64,000 nucleotides of DNA from an uncultured Alistipes sp. (GTDB taxonomy: Bacteria; Bacteroidota; Bacteroidia; Bacteroidales; Rikenellaceae), in the NCBI GenBank assembly GCA_910584485.1, contig CAJUAV010000001.1, positions 186,001-250,000 of the forward strand, written 5' to 3'. The notes under the pieces are model-generated. The model searched no databases, had not been told where the DNA came from, and worked only from the letters and a program-made list of their open reading frames with translations. Each line of letters opens with the position of its first letter. Within the stretch, counting starts at the first letter, position 1. Positions 53,089 to 61,841 of this stretch are shown one piece after another. A program made the translations under genes and the position numbers.

Positions 53089-54282
53089 ATGAAACAGACC
53101 GAAAACCGCCTCCGCAAAGCGCTGCACCGCTTCGCCGACCTCGTTCGCCACGAGCTGCGAAGCGCCCTGAAAGACGAAGGCACGCTGCTCGTCCTCGTCG
53201 CCGCACCGCTCATCTACGCCACGCTCTACTCGATCGCCTACGGCGCCGAGGTGCTGCGCAACGTCCCGATCGGCGTGATCGACGAGAGCCGCACGGCGGC
53301 GAGCCGCGCCCTGGTCGCCGAGTTCGACGCAGGGCCGAACTGCTACGTCGCCTGCGAGCCGACCGACATGGCCGAGGCGCGCGCCCTCTTCTTCGACCGC
53401 CGCATCTACGGCATCGCCTATATCCCCGCCGACTACGAAGAGCGGCTGCTCGGCGGCCATCAGGCGGTCGTGCCGCTCTACCTCGACGCGAGCTATTTCC
53501 TCGTCTACCGCCAGGTCTTCCAGGAGCTGGCCGCGACGCTCCTGACCACGGGAACCGTCGTCGGGCTGCAACGCCTGCTGGCCGAGGGGGCCGAGCTGCC
53601 CGTCGCCGAAGCCGCGGCGCGCCCCGTCGTCTATGTCGGCACGTCGCTCTTCAACCCGTCGCTCGGCTACGCGTCGTTCGTGATGCCCGCCGTGCTGCTG
53701 CTCATCCTGCAACAGACGCTGCTGGTCGGCGTCGGCATGGTGGGCGGCACGTGGCGCGAACGGCGCCGCTATCGTCTGCTGCTCCCCGCCGACGGCGGCC
53801 GCCCGAACATCGCGGGCATCACGGCCGCGCGCGGGACGGCCTACCTGCTCCTCTACCTGCCGACGACCCTCTACCTCTTCGCCGTGCACTATCGCCTCTT
53901 CCACCTGCCGATGAACGGCGCGACGGGCCCCGTCGTCCTCTTTCTGGGGCTCTACCTCGCCGCGGCCGTCGCCTTCGCGCTGGCCCTCTCGACCCTCTTC
54001 CGCACGCGCGAGGCACCCCTCGTGTGGCTGCTCTGGTGCTCGATCCCGCTCCTCATGTTGAGCGGCATCTCCTTTCCGCGCGAGAGCATGCCCGCGTGGC
54101 TCTACGGCCTCGGACGGCTCGTGCCGAGCAGCCACGCGATCGACGGTTTCGTCCGTCTGCAGACGATGGGCGCCTCGCTCGGCGAGGTGGCCGAAGAGAC
54201 GGCGTGGCTGGCGGCGATGACGCTCGTCTACGGCGGGGCGGCGATGTGCGGGCTGCGCCGTCGGATCGATCGGGAGGGGTAG
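53089..54282 (+). CDS. ABC-2 type exporter permease (second)
   Basis: 397 aa, same topology as the preceding permease: helix near 33-53, extracytoplasmic domain beginning NVPIGVIDESRTAASRAL (about 63-80), C-terminal helix bundle (e.g. LLWCSIPLLMLSGISFP). The two are distant paralogues and would form a heterodimeric pore. No ATPase gene lies in or directly after the operon. A stem-loop follows 14 bases downstream. Confidence 0.87.
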   Translation: MKQTENRLRKALHRFADLVRHELRSALKDEGTLLVLVAAPLIYATLYSIAYGAEVLRNVPIGVIDESRTAASRALVAEFDAGPNCYVACEPTDMAEARALFFDRRIYGIAYIPADYEERLLGGHQAVVPLYLDASYFLVYRQVFQELAATLLTTGTVVGLQRLLAEGAELPVAEAAARPVVYVGTSLFNPSLGYASFVMPAVLLLILQQTLLVGVGMVGGTWRERRRYRLLLPADGGRPNIAGITAARGTAYLLLYLPTTLYLFAVHYRLFHLPMNGATGPVVLFLGLYLAAAVAFALALSTLFRTREAPLVWLLWCSIPLLMLSGISFPRESMPAWLYGLGRLVPSSHAIDGFVRLQTMGASLGEVAEETAWLAAMTLVYGGAAMCGLRRRIDREG

Positions 54283-54295
54283 CCCCCGAAACGAC

Positions 54296-54327
54296 GGGAG
54301 GCCCGACCTGTTACGGTCGGGCCTCCC
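54296..54327. terminator. Stem-loop closing the exporter operon and TonB-linked barrel gene
   Basis: Perfect 13-bp stem GGGAGGCCCGACC/GGTCGGGCCTCCC with a 6-base loop between converging genes. It lacks a T-tract, so its terminator strength is uncertain. Confidence 0.65.
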
Positions 54328-54342
54328 TGCTGCGGAGAGCCC

Positions 54343-57300
54343 CTAACGGGGACCGGGGCCGAAGCCGCCGCCACCTCCCGGGGGAGGTCCCATCATCCGG
54401 CGGTGCTGTCGGAAATCCCGCTGCTCCGAGCTTTCGTAATCGCTCATGTTGCGCGAACCCTTCTTGCCGAAACGGCGCAGGTTGTAGGTGAACTGCACCA
54501 TGTAGTAGCGTCCCATCGAAAGGTTCGTCGTGTTCTGCGTGTAACCCGAGCCCGTCGAGCGCGAGAAGGCCGAGCTGGCGCGGTTGAAGAGGTCGTTCAC
54601 GCCGAAGACGATTTCGCCGCGCTTGTTTTTGAAGATCTTCTTGCCGATGAAGACGTTGCAGAAGAGGTAGTCGCGGTTGTAGTCGTTCGTGATGCCGATG
54701 TTCTGCGAGTAGGAGGCCGCTGCCATGAAGGTGAGGTTCCACGGCAGGACGAACTTCATGTTGGCGTTCACGGCGTGGTTGAAGTAGCGGTTCTTGGTGT
54801 TGCCCTTCGCCAGCGAGTTGGTCGCCTCGTTGTAGTTGCCGTTCCAGGCGAGCGTGAAATCGACCTTCTCGGAGATGTTCGAACCGAGGACGGCGCGCAA
54901 CGAGTAACCCAGATTCTCGCTGTCGTTGCGCTCACCGTCCGCGATCGTGCCGTCCGACGAGACCGTGCCGCCCACGATGCTCGGCGTCTTCGACCAGTTG
55001 ACGCTCGCCATGATGTTGAAATTGCTCTTCAGGAAGCCGATCGGCAGGCCGTAGCTGATCATCGTGCGCAGGCTGCGCTGCCCGTCGAGGTTGACCGGCA
55101 TCGAGTAGTAGTTCGGCGTGTAGCGGGTCGTCGTCCCCTCCGTGTCGGTCAGGTCGATTTCGATCGGCCGCTCCTTGGTCGATTGCACGAGGTGCGTCGC
55201 CGTATAGTCCGACGTGGCGCCGAACGAGAACATCCACATGAAGGTGCGCCCCTTCTCGATGTTCGAGTGCACGTAGTGCATGCGGACGTTGTGCGAGTAG
55301 GAGGGCTTCAGGTAGGGATTGCCGCGCGAAATGTGCTGCGCGTCCGAGACGTCGAAGACCCCTTGCAGATTCGTGATCGACGGGGTAGAGGTGTTCGACT
55401 GCACGTAGAGACGCAGCGAGTTCTCCTTGTTCAGGTAGAGCTGCCCCATCATGAAATAGGTCAGGTTGTCGTAGTCGTGGCGGATCGGAGCGTTGTCGCC
55501 CACGGTCTGGCCGCTGATGATGCGTCCGTCGAGCTTCGCGTGCTGGTAGTAGAGGTTCGCCGAGAAGGTGTTGCGCTCTTTCGAGTAGCGGAAGCCGGGG
55601 CCCACGCGGTGCGACGAGTTGTTGCTTTCGTAGTTGTTCGAGAGCGACGGATCGGGCTGCAAGCCCGCGATCGAATAGTCGTCTCCCGTCTGGTAGGAGG
55701 CCTTGTCGCGCTCGCTGTGGGAGTAGGAGGCGCGGTATTGCAGGCTCAACTGCGCATGTTTCGAGACGGGCTCCGTGTAGGAGAGTTCGCCCTCGAGGTT
55801 GAGGCTCTCCGAAGGGGCGAGGTTGCGCAGGTAGCGCAGCCGCGTGTAGGCCTCGGGATCCCAGGCCCACGGCAGCTCGCCCCCGTCGACCGCCTCGGGG
55901 CGCGTCTGGAGCGTTCCCATCTGGTTCGAGTAGGAGTTCGTCTTGTTGGTCTGGTCCGAGTAGCGAACGTTGCCGTTGACCGTCAGCGTACGGCCGATTT
56001 TGCCGAGCTTGAGGCGGTAGACGGCGCGCGTGCCGATGTTGTAGCCGTGGCGGTCGCCCGAGTTGAAATTGTCGGTGCGGCTGTATCCGCTGCCGCCCGC
56101 CTCGGGGGCGCCGTACTGCCAGCCCTGCGTGCTGCTGAAGGGATCGTTGCTCTGGAAGCTGAACGAAGGGCGCAGCATGAGGTCCTGGTTCTCGGAGATC
56201 TTCCACTCGAAACGGGCGTTGAAACGGTGGTTGAAGGCCTCCGTATCGGAGTAGCCGATCGTCGACAGGGTATCGGGGAGCATGGGCGCCTCGTACCACT
56301 TTTCGACCGTCGAGCGGTTGTGCGTATCGGTGTTGTTGAAGAAATAGCTGCCCTGGAAGGTGATCCGGTCGCGCTTGCCCCACGTGTCGGAGAAGTTCAG
56401 ACCGAAGGCGTTGACCTTGGCGATACCGCTCTGCGGACGCATCATGTACTGGCCCACGCCGCGGCCTCCGCCGCCGCCCGAGACGCCGAGGATATCCTCG
56501 AAGGAGAAATTCTGCTGGTTGACGTTGTTGAAGAGCGCCAGCACCGAAATGCGGCGGCTGCCGCTGAAGAGGTTGACATTGCCGCCCGCGACGTATTTCA
56601 CGCGATCCTCGGCCCCCTTTTCGGCGTCGTAGCCGATGCCCGCGTACATCTTGCCGAACTGGCCCTGCCGCATGTTGCGATGGGTGACGATGTTGAGCGC
56701 CTTGTAGCCCTCGCCGTCGTCCATGCCCGAAAACTCGGCCGCGTCGCTCAACTTGTTGTAGACCTCGATGCGGTCGACCGTCTCGGCGGGCAGCGACTTG
56801 ATGGCCGTCGTGACATCCTCGCCGAAGAACTCCTTGCCGTCGACGAAGACCTTCTTGACCTCCTCGCCCTGCGTCTCGACCTTGCCGTCGGTGACCGTCA
56901 CGCCGGGCATCTTCTTCAGCAGCCCCTCGACGTCGGCGTCGGCCGCCACCTTGAAGGCCGACGCATTGTAGCTCACCGTATCGCCCTTCTGCGAGGTGCG
57001 GATCGCCTGCACCTCCTTGACGACGGCTTCGATCGCCACGCCCGGCTTGAGCGCCAGTCTGCCGAGGGCCAGACGCGCCGCCTTCAGCTCGACGGTGGTC
57101 GAAAATTCGTTGTAGCCGAGGAACGAGACCTTCACCTCGTAGCGGCCGTAGGGGAGCGACGGCACCGACACGGCGCCGCCATAGCCCGAGGTGACGTACT
57201 TCTTGAATTCGGGATCGGTCGTCGAGAGGACCGAGACGACGGCTCCGATGACCGTTTCGTTCGTCTCGCCGTCGACCACCGTCGCCGTCAGGGTGCCTTT

Positions 57301-57360
57301 TTGCGCCCGGGCGGTCGCCGCGGCACCGAGCAGCAGCAAGATCAGCAATATGCGCTTCAT
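54343..57360 (-). CDS. TonB-linked outer-membrane beta-barrel protein (carboxypeptidase-regulatory + plug + PF14905-type barrel)
   Basis: 1005 aa, signal MKRILLILLLLGAAATARAQ. Residues about 22-100 are a carboxypeptidase-regulatory-like beta-sandwich (LTATVVDGETNETVIGAVVSV). A plug-like domain follows (about 120-230: VEGLLKKMPGVTVTDGKVETQGEEVKKVFVDGKEFFGED), then a large barrel ending YMVQFTYNLRRF. A 41-residue hydrophilic tail follows the barrel: charged, then MGPPPGGGGGFGPGPR. Likely active transport or surface function; substrate unknown. No SusD partner is adjacent, so a glycan-utilisation role is not supported. A -7 box lies 20 bases upstream of the ATG. Confidence 0.85.
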   Translation of the reverse strand: MKRILLILLLLGAAATARAQKGTLTATVVDGETNETVIGAVVSVLSTTDPEFKKYVTSGYGGAVSVPSLPYGRYEVKVSFLGYNEFSTTVELKAARLALGRLALKPGVAIEAVVKEVQAIRTSQKGDTVSYNASAFKVAADADVEGLLKKMPGVTVTDGKVETQGEEVKKVFVDGKEFFGEDVTTAIKSLPAETVDRIEVYNKLSDAAEFSGMDDGEGYKALNIVTHRNMRQGQFGKMYAGIGYDAEKGAEDRVKYVAGGNVNLFSGSRRISVLALFNNVNQQNFSFEDILGVSGGGGGRGVGQYMMRPQSGIAKVNAFGLNFSDTWGKRDRITFQGSYFFNNTDTHNRSTVEKWYEAPMLPDTLSTIGYSDTEAFNHRFNARFEWKISENQDLMLRPSFSFQSNDPFSSTQGWQYGAPEAGGSGYSRTDNFNSGDRHGYNIGTRAVYRLKLGKIGRTLTVNGNVRYSDQTNKTNSYSNQMGTLQTRPEAVDGGELPWAWDPEAYTRLRYLRNLAPSESLNLEGELSYTEPVSKHAQLSLQYRASYSHSERDKASYQTGDDYSIAGLQPDPSLSNNYESNNSSHRVGPGFRYSKERNTFSANLYYQHAKLDGRIISGQTVGDNAPIRHDYDNLTYFMMGQLYLNKENSLRLYVQSNTSTPSITNLQGVFDVSDAQHISRGNPYLKPSYSHNVRMHYVHSNIEKGRTFMWMFSFGATSDYTATHLVQSTKERPIEIDLTDTEGTTTRYTPNYYSMPVNLDGQRSLRTMISYGLPIGFLKSNFNIMASVNWSKTPSIVGGTVSSDGTIADGERNDSENLGYSLRAVLGSNISEKVDFTLAWNGNYNEATNSLAKGNTKNRYFNHAVNANMKFVLPWNLTFMAAASYSQNIGITNDYNRDYLFCNVFIGKKIFKNKRGEIVFGVNDLFNRASSAFSRSTGSGYTQNTTNLSMGRYYMVQFTYNLRRFGKKGSRNMSDYESSEQRDFRQHRRMMGPPPGGGGGFGPGPR

Positions 57361-57380
57361 TAATTTCAGTTTTTGTGTAG

Positions 57381-57388
57381 CAAAAATA
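57381..57388 (-). promoter_or_regulatory. -7 box for the TonB-linked barrel gene
   Basis: Minus-strand TATTTTTG, 20 bases before the ATG at 57360. Confidence 0.6.
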
Positions 57389-57432
57389 ATGATCCGGCGC
57401 TTCGCTCCGTCGCTGCGGCGGGTGAAACGACC

Positions 57433-57465
57433 GAAAAAGGGTGTCAGCCGACGACTGACACCCTT
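57433..57465 (-). terminator. Intrinsic terminator after the Spy-like gene
   Basis: 11-bp stem AAGGGTGTCAG/CTGACACCCTT with a 7-base loop, followed by T-rich minus-strand sequence. Confidence 0.85.
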
Positions 57466-57472
57466 GAACTTT

Positions 57473-57904
57473 TCATCGACGCTCCGTGCGTGCGGCAGGC
57501 CGGCGGTCGCCGCCGCCCCGACGATGGCGCATGCCCTGGCGGTAGCGCTCCTGCTGCTCGCTCCACTGGCGGTACTGGTCGCGCGAAAGGTTCTTCTTCA
57601 ACTGCGCGTCGTAGGAGGCGTAGAGCTCCTGCATCCGCTCGCGGTCGGCCGTGCGCGCCGTGGTGTCCGAGGCCGCGCGGCGCTCGGCGTGCAGGCGGCG
57701 CATCTGCTGCGCGAAATCGAGGTTGATGCGGTAGATCTGCTGTTGCTGCACGTCGTCGAGCTTCAGCTGCTCGGCCATGCGCTCGGTGCGGTACTTGGCC
57801 ATCTCTTCGGCCGTACGCTGACGGTGTGCGGGACGCTGCGCATGCAGCGCGGGGGCTGCCAGGAGGCAGCAGGCGGCGAGAACCGCGAAAATACGTTTTT
57901 TCAT
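57473..57904 (-). CDS. Spy/CpxP-like periplasmic protein (LTXXQ/DUF4890-like)
   Basis: 143 aa from MKKRIFAVLAACCLLAAPALHAQ (signal peptide). Highly charged helical mature part: RTAEEMAKYRTERMAEQLKLDDVQQQQIYRINLDF, then KKNLSRDQYRQWSEQQERYR, with the repeated Lx(x)Q pattern of Spy/CpxP chaperone-like proteins and of DUF4890 in Bacteroidota. The C-terminus is Arg-rich (RRGGGDRRPAARTERR). Between the LytTR regulator and the TonB-linked barrel, but with its own promoter and terminator. Envelope-stress buffering is a family-based inference. Confidence 0.75.
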   Translation of the reverse strand: MKKRIFAVLAACCLLAAPALHAQRPAHRQRTAEEMAKYRTERMAEQLKLDDVQQQQIYRINLDFAQQMRRLHAERRAASDTTARTADRERMQELYASYDAQLKKNLSRDQYRQWSEQQERYRQGMRHRRGGGDRRPAARTERR

Positions 57905-57937
57905 CCTTGCGTGATTTAAGGTTTGCCTTGTTACCTG

Positions 57938-57945
57938 CAAAGATA
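57938..57945 (-). promoter_or_regulatory. -7 box for the Spy-like gene
   Basis: Minus-strand TATCTTTG, 33 bases before the ATG at 57904. Confidence 0.65.
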
Positions 57946-58008
57946 GCTCCAAACCCCGCCGCATGCGCCGCACGGCCGCCGAGGCGGCGGCAAAGCGCGC
58001 CGAAACGG

Positions 58009-58767
58009 CTACTCGGTCGGGCGAACCGCCCGCAGCCACGCCTTGAATTCGGGTACGCGCGCCTTCGAAATGATGATCCGCTCGGGCGTTTCGACCTTCA
58101 GGGCGAGCGACAGACGACTGCCGAACCAGACGGCGATTTCGCGCACGGCCGGCCGCGCGACGATGAACTGGCGGTTGGCGCGGAAGAAATCGGCCTCGGG
58201 CAGCACCGCCTGCAACGCTTCGAGGGTCTTGTCCATCGGGTAGGCGTTTCCCGCGTGGTCACAGGCCGTGACCCGCTCGTTCGAGGTATAGAAATAGGCG
58301 ATGCGGTCGCGGTGCAGCGGGATGATGCGGTCGCGCACGTGGATGAGGAAGGTCTCCTCGTAACGGCGGACCGCCTGCTGCACGCGCGATCCGTACTCGC
58401 GGCGCTCGCTGCCCGTGAGGCGTTCGAGCTTGTCGAGCGCACGGCGCACGTCGGCCGCCGAGAGGGGTTTGAGCAGGTAATCGATGCTGCACAGGCGGAA
58501 GGCCTCGAGGGCGTACTGGTCGTAGGCCGTGGTGAAGATCACGGGGGCGGTGATCTCGACCGCATCGAGGATGCGGAACGACTCGCCGTCGGCCAGGTGG
58601 ATGTCCATGAAGAGCAGGTCGGGTTGCGGACGGCTTCGCAACCACTCGACGCTCTCCTCGACGCTTTCGAGGATGTCGAGCACCTCCAGCGAAGGGGCTA
58701 CCTCTTTCAGAATGGCCACCAGGTTCTGCGCGGCGGCGGTTTCGTCTTCGATCAACAGGACTTTCAT
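58009..58767 (-). CDS. LytTR family response regulator
   Basis: 252 aa. Receiver domain (1-120) with acidic pair in LLIEDE, phosphoacceptor Asp55 in FMDIHLADG, Thr in FTTAYDQY and Lys in LLKPLS. C-terminal LytTR DNA-binding domain (about 145-245: RDRIIPLHRDRIAYFYTSNERV...FFRANRQFIVA). It regulates transcription downstream of the sensor kinase whose stop overlaps its ATG by 4 bases (ATGA), so the two are coupled. Targets are not known; the neighbouring Spy-like and barrel genes are candidates. Confidence 0.92.
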   Translation of the reverse strand: MKVLLIEDETAAAQNLVAILKEVAPSLEVLDILESVEESVEWLRSRPQPDLLFMDIHLADGESFRILDAVEITAPVIFTTAYDQYALEAFRLCSIDYLLKPLSAADVRRALDKLERLTGSERREYGSRVQQAVRRYEETFLIHVRDRIIPLHRDRIAYFYTSNERVTACDHAGNAYPMDKTLEALQAVLPEADFFRANRQFIVARPAVREIAVWFGSRLSLALKVETPERIIISKARVPEFKAWLRAVRPTE

Positions 58768-60062
58768 GCTTCGTCGGGGTTCAGGAGGGGCAGACGCACC
58801 GTGAAGGTCCGCCCGTCGTTCAGGATTTCGATATGGCGGCCCGTGATGAGGCGCCAGCGGTTTTCGAGGTTTTTCAGCCCGATGCCCGTCGAGGGCTCGG
58901 GTTCGAGCTTCGGCACGATCGGATTCGACACCTCCAGGAGGCCTTCGGCCGTCGTGCGGATCGTGACGTGCAACGGTTTGTTGCGGGTGATCGTGTTGTG
59001 TTTGACCGTGTTGCCGATGAGCGGCTGCAACGAGAGGGCGGGCAGCAGCCACGACGCGAAGCGCGGTTCGATCGCGAAATCGAAGAAGAGCTTGTCGGCG
59101 TAGCGGATGCGGTACTGCGCGGTGAAGGCCTCGGCGAACTTGAGCTCCTCGGCGAGCGGGATGAGCGTGTTGCGGCTGTTCTGGAGGATGTAGCGGAAGC
59201 AGTAGGAGAGCTGCTCGATGTAGCGGAGCGCGGAGGCCTCCTGCCGATCGCGCACGAGCATCGAGAGCGAGTTGAGCGAGTTGAAGAAGAAATGCGGACT
59301 GATCTGACCGACCAGCATGTCGTAGCGCGCCGTGAGCGACTCGTTCTTGAGCTGTTCGATCTCGATCTCGATCGCCTGTTGCCGCCATACGAGGCGGCGG
59401 ATCCAGACGTACAGGATCGAGACGATCATCGTGAAGGAGCACTTGAGCAGCAGCACGGGATCGAACGGTCGCGGATGCAGGATATTGATGCTCATTCCGC
59501 TGCGGTCGCTCACGGGAGCCAGCAGGAAGGTGGCGCCGATGAGCGCCAGTGCCAGCAGCACGGTCCATGCGAGACGGCCGGTCGAGGCCCTGCGTTCGCG
59601 ACCGCGCAGCAGGATGCAGATCAGCAGCCACGAGCAGAAGAAATAGAAGAGCAGCTGCACGGCGATTTCGGAGCCGCTGAACGACGTGCCGTAAAATTCG
59701 CCGTAGTTGAACTTGTTGCCGTTGACGCGGTAGATGCGGTTCAGATAGGGGTGGCCGTTCGCATGGCGGGGCGCACCGACGTCGATTTTCATGCGGTCGC
59801 CGTCCTTGAGGTTGAACCAGCGGATGCGGTTCAGCGGCACGTAGACGCTGTCGCCCGAAGCGTAGAGCAGGTAGCCGTGCCCGTCGGGCGAGACGGAGAG
59901 GAGGCCTTCGCCCTCCTGCGAGATGCCCGGTTGCGGAATGCGGGGGCGCCATTCGTTGCGCTGGCTCTCGAAGAGGAGTAGCAGGTAGGAGAAATTGACC
60001 ACCAGGCTGACGGCGAGCGCCACCAGCAGATGGATGAAGAGGTCGGTTCGACTGCGTTTCAT
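58764..60062 (-). CDS. Sensor histidine kinase, LytS/YehU (HisKA_7-like) type
   Basis: 432 aa membrane kinase. Four membrane helices (about 11-32, 133-152, 164-182, 201-221) with a roughly 100-residue extracytoplasmic region between the first two (GEGLLSVSPDGHGYLLYASGDSVYVPL), then a short coiled segment and GQISPHFFFNSLNSLSML with phosphoacceptor His257. The ATPase part shows the N-box HNTITRN-like region and G-box STGIGLKNLENR. Typical of Bacteroidota LytTR-coupled kinases; its signal is unknown. It starts 13 bases after the gamma-carbonic anhydrase gene. Confidence 0.9.
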   Translation of the reverse strand: MKRSRTDLFIHLLVALAVSLVVNFSYLLLLFESQRNEWRPRIPQPGISQEGEGLLSVSPDGHGYLLYASGDSVYVPLNRIRWFNLKDGDRMKIDVGAPRHANGHPYLNRIYRVNGNKFNYGEFYGTSFSGSEIAVQLLFYFFCSWLLICILLRGRERRASTGRLAWTVLLALALIGATFLLAPVSDRSGMSINILHPRPFDPVLLLKCSFTMIVSILYVWIRRLVWRQQAIEIEIEQLKNESLTARYDMLVGQISPHFFFNSLNSLSMLVRDRQEASALRYIEQLSYCFRYILQNSRNTLIPLAEELKFAEAFTAQYRIRYADKLFFDFAIEPRFASWLLPALSLQPLIGNTVKHNTITRNKPLHVTIRTTAEGLLEVSNPIVPKLEPEPSTGIGLKNLENRWRLITGRHIEILNDGRTFTVRLPLLNPDEA

Positions 60063-60075
60063 GCGACGGGGGGGG

Positions 60076-60615
60076 TTATTGCTGCTCCCGTTCGCCGTAC
60101 CACGAAGCGTAGAGCATGTAATCGCGGGCCGTGCGACGGACGATCTGTTCGCGCTGCTCGGGGGTGATCTGCTTCACTTTTCGGGCGGGGACACCCGCAT
60201 AGACCGAGTCGGGTTCGAGCTCGGCGCCCGCCAGCACCAGCGCACCCGCTGCGACGATGCAGCCCGAGGCGACGTGGGCGTTGTCGAGTACGACGGCCCC
60301 CATGCCGATCAGGCAGTTGTCGTCGATGCGGGCCCCGTGGACCGTGGCGTTGTGGCCGATCGAGACGTCGCTGCCGATAATCGTCTCCGAGGGGCGGGGC
60401 GAACGATCGTAGAGGGCGTGGAGCACGGCGCCGTCCTGAATGTTCGTGCGATCGCCGACGACGATGCGGTTCACGTCGCCGCGCAGGACGGCGCCGTACC
60501 AGATCGAACAGTCGCGACCTACGGTCACGTCGCCCAGCAACACGGCCGTCTCGGCCAGAAAGGTGTTTTCGCCGACCACGGGTTCGTGGCCGCGGATCTT
60601 GCGGATGATAGCCAT
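60076..60615 (-). CDS. Gamma-class carbonic anhydrase family hexapeptide-repeat protein
   Basis: 179 aa left-handed beta-helix. Hexapeptide repeats run through about 20-130. Zinc-ligand candidates are the His in AVLHAL (about 67) and the two in IGHNATVHGA (about 88 and 93). Close to YrdA/PaaY-type proteins, many of which lack proven carbonic anhydrase activity. C-terminal helix ARDYMLYASWY. Probably cotranscribed with the kinase/regulator pair (13-base gap). Confidence 0.88.
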   Translation of the reverse strand: MAIIRKIRGHEPVVGENTFLAETAVLLGDVTVGRDCSIWYGAVLRGDVNRIVVGDRTNIQDGAVLHALYDRSPRPSETIIGSDVSIGHNATVHGARIDDNCLIGMGAVVLDNAHVASGCIVAAGALVLAGAELEPDSVYAGVPARKVKQITPEQREQIVRRTARDYMLYASWYGEREQQ

Positions 60616-60720
60616 TACTTATAAGGGTATGTCAGGTTTGTCCTTACGGGATATATCGGGGGCGGGTTACTCGGGCGATCTTTTCTCGAACGGCAGCTTG
60701 CAGGCGGCGCCCCCCCCGTC

Positions 60721-60817
60721 TCGGGCGGCAGCTTGCGAAGGAGCGTACGCGAGCTTTGCGCGAGCTGCGGGCCTTCGCGGGGCGAAGCTGCGGCCCGCCG
60801 ATCCCTGCGGGATCGAA
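60721..60817 (-). repeat. Dispersed palindromic element, copy 6 (full)
   Basis: Perfect tip hairpin CGATCCC-TGC-GGGATCG (60799-60815). Outer arms contain GCAGCTT and AAGCTGC. Same sense as mazG, farther from it than copy 7. Confidence 0.88.
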
Positions 60818-60897
60818 GCTGCTCGCAGCACGTCCGCCGCCGACATCGGTAAATCCTCCGAAAGCTGCGACCTGCCGCATCCGCGTGCCGTCTGTTC

Positions 60898-60994
60898 TCG
60901 GGCAGCAGCTTGCGAAGGGACGCACGCGAGCCTTGTGCGAGCTGCGGGCCTTTGCGGGGCGAAGCTGCGGCCCGCCGATCCCGCAGGAATCGAA
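60898..60994 (-). repeat. Dispersed palindromic element, copy 7 (full)
   Basis: Outer arms GGGCAGCAGCTT (60900-60911) and AAGCTGCGGCCC (60962-60973), 11 of 12 bp. Tip CGATCCC-GCA-GGAATCG with one mismatch. Shares nearly its whole length with copy 5. Confidence 0.9.
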
Positions 60995-61020
60995 GCTTCT
61001 CGCAGCGCGAACCTCCTCCG

Positions 61021-61809
61021 CTACTCCTCCTGCTTGGCCGCCTGCCAGAGCGCCTCCATGCGGTCGAGCGGCAGCTCCTGCAGCATCTTTCCCTCGGCGG
61101 CGCACTGCTCCTCCATGCGGTTGAAGCGGCGGATGAACTTCTGGTTCGTATGTTCGAGCGCCGCCTCGGGATCGATCCCGTAGAGGCGGCAGGCGTTGAT
61201 AAGCGCGAAGAAGAGGTCGCCGAACTCCTCCGCGGTCTGCTGCGAACGCTCCGCCCGCATTTCGGCCTCCACCTCGGCGATCTCCTCGCGGACCTTCGCC
61301 CAGACATCCTCCTTCTGCTCCCAGTCGAAGCCCGCATTCGAAGCCTTTTCGCCGATGCGGTAGGCCTTGACCATCGCGGGCAGCGCGCGCGGAACCCCGC
61401 CCAGCGTACCGTTCTTGCGGTTCTTCTTGCGCAGCTTGAGCGCCTCCCAGTTCTTCATCACCTCGTCGGGCGTGTTGGCGTGGATATCGCCGTAGACGTG
61501 CGGATGACGATAGATCAGCTTGTCGCACAAGGCATTGGCCACATCGCCGATATCGAAGGCTTCGGCCTCTTCGCCCAACTTGGCGTAGAAGACCACGTGC
61601 AGCAGCAGGTCGCCCAGCTCCTCGCGGATCCCCTCCATGTTGTGGTCGGCGATCGCGTCGATCAGCTCGTAGGTCTCCTCGATCGTGTTGTTGCGCAGCG
61701 TGTCGAAGGTCTGCTTGCGGTCCCAGGGACATTCGCGGCGGAGCGTATCCATCACCTCCAACACACGGGCCAGGGCCTCCGTTTTCTTTTCGATATTCGT
61801 TTTTTCCAT
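61021..61809 (-). CDS. mazG: Nucleoside triphosphate pyrophosphohydrolase MazG
   Basis: 262 aa, tandem MazG domains. First: CPWDRKQTFDTLRNNTIEETYEL and REELGDLLLHV (EExxE and ELGD metal ligands). Second: EEIAEVEAEM and EEFGDLFFALINA. Hydrolyses (d)NTPs to NMPs, cleaning the pool and affecting stringent response. Start at 61809 (MEKTNIEKKTEALARVLEVMDTLR) chosen after the promoter; the ORF extends to 61917. The 3' side carries two repeat-element copies in its sense. Confidence 0.93.
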   Translation of the reverse strand: MEKTNIEKKTEALARVLEVMDTLRRECPWDRKQTFDTLRNNTIEETYELIDAIADHNMEGIREELGDLLLHVVFYAKLGEEAEAFDIGDVANALCDKLIYRHPHVYGDIHANTPDEVMKNWEALKLRKKNRKNGTLGGVPRALPAMVKAYRIGEKASNAGFDWEQKEDVWAKVREEIAEVEAEMRAERSQQTAEEFGDLFFALINACRLYGIDPEAALEHTNQKFIRRFNRMEEQCAAEGKMLQELPLDRMEALWQAAKQEE

Positions 61810-61833
61810 CGTTGTCAGCAGTTTGTCGGAGGA

Positions 61834-61841
61834 CAAAGATA
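61834..61841 (-). promoter_or_regulatory. -7 box for mazG
   Basis: Minus-strand TATCTTTG, 24 bases before the ATG. Confidence 0.68.

Larger units (their letters stand above)
60616..61020. other. Intergenic region with two repeat-element copies
   Basis: About 405 bases between mazG and the gamma-carbonic anhydrase gene. Copies 6 and 7 of the dispersed element occupy most of it. No gene is supported. Confidence 0.75.

Noticed and set aside
54343..57360. SusC/SusD polysaccharide utilisation locus
   Set aside because: No SusD-like lipoprotein, sulfatase or glycoside hydrolase is adjacent; neighbours are a Spy-like protein and an exporter.
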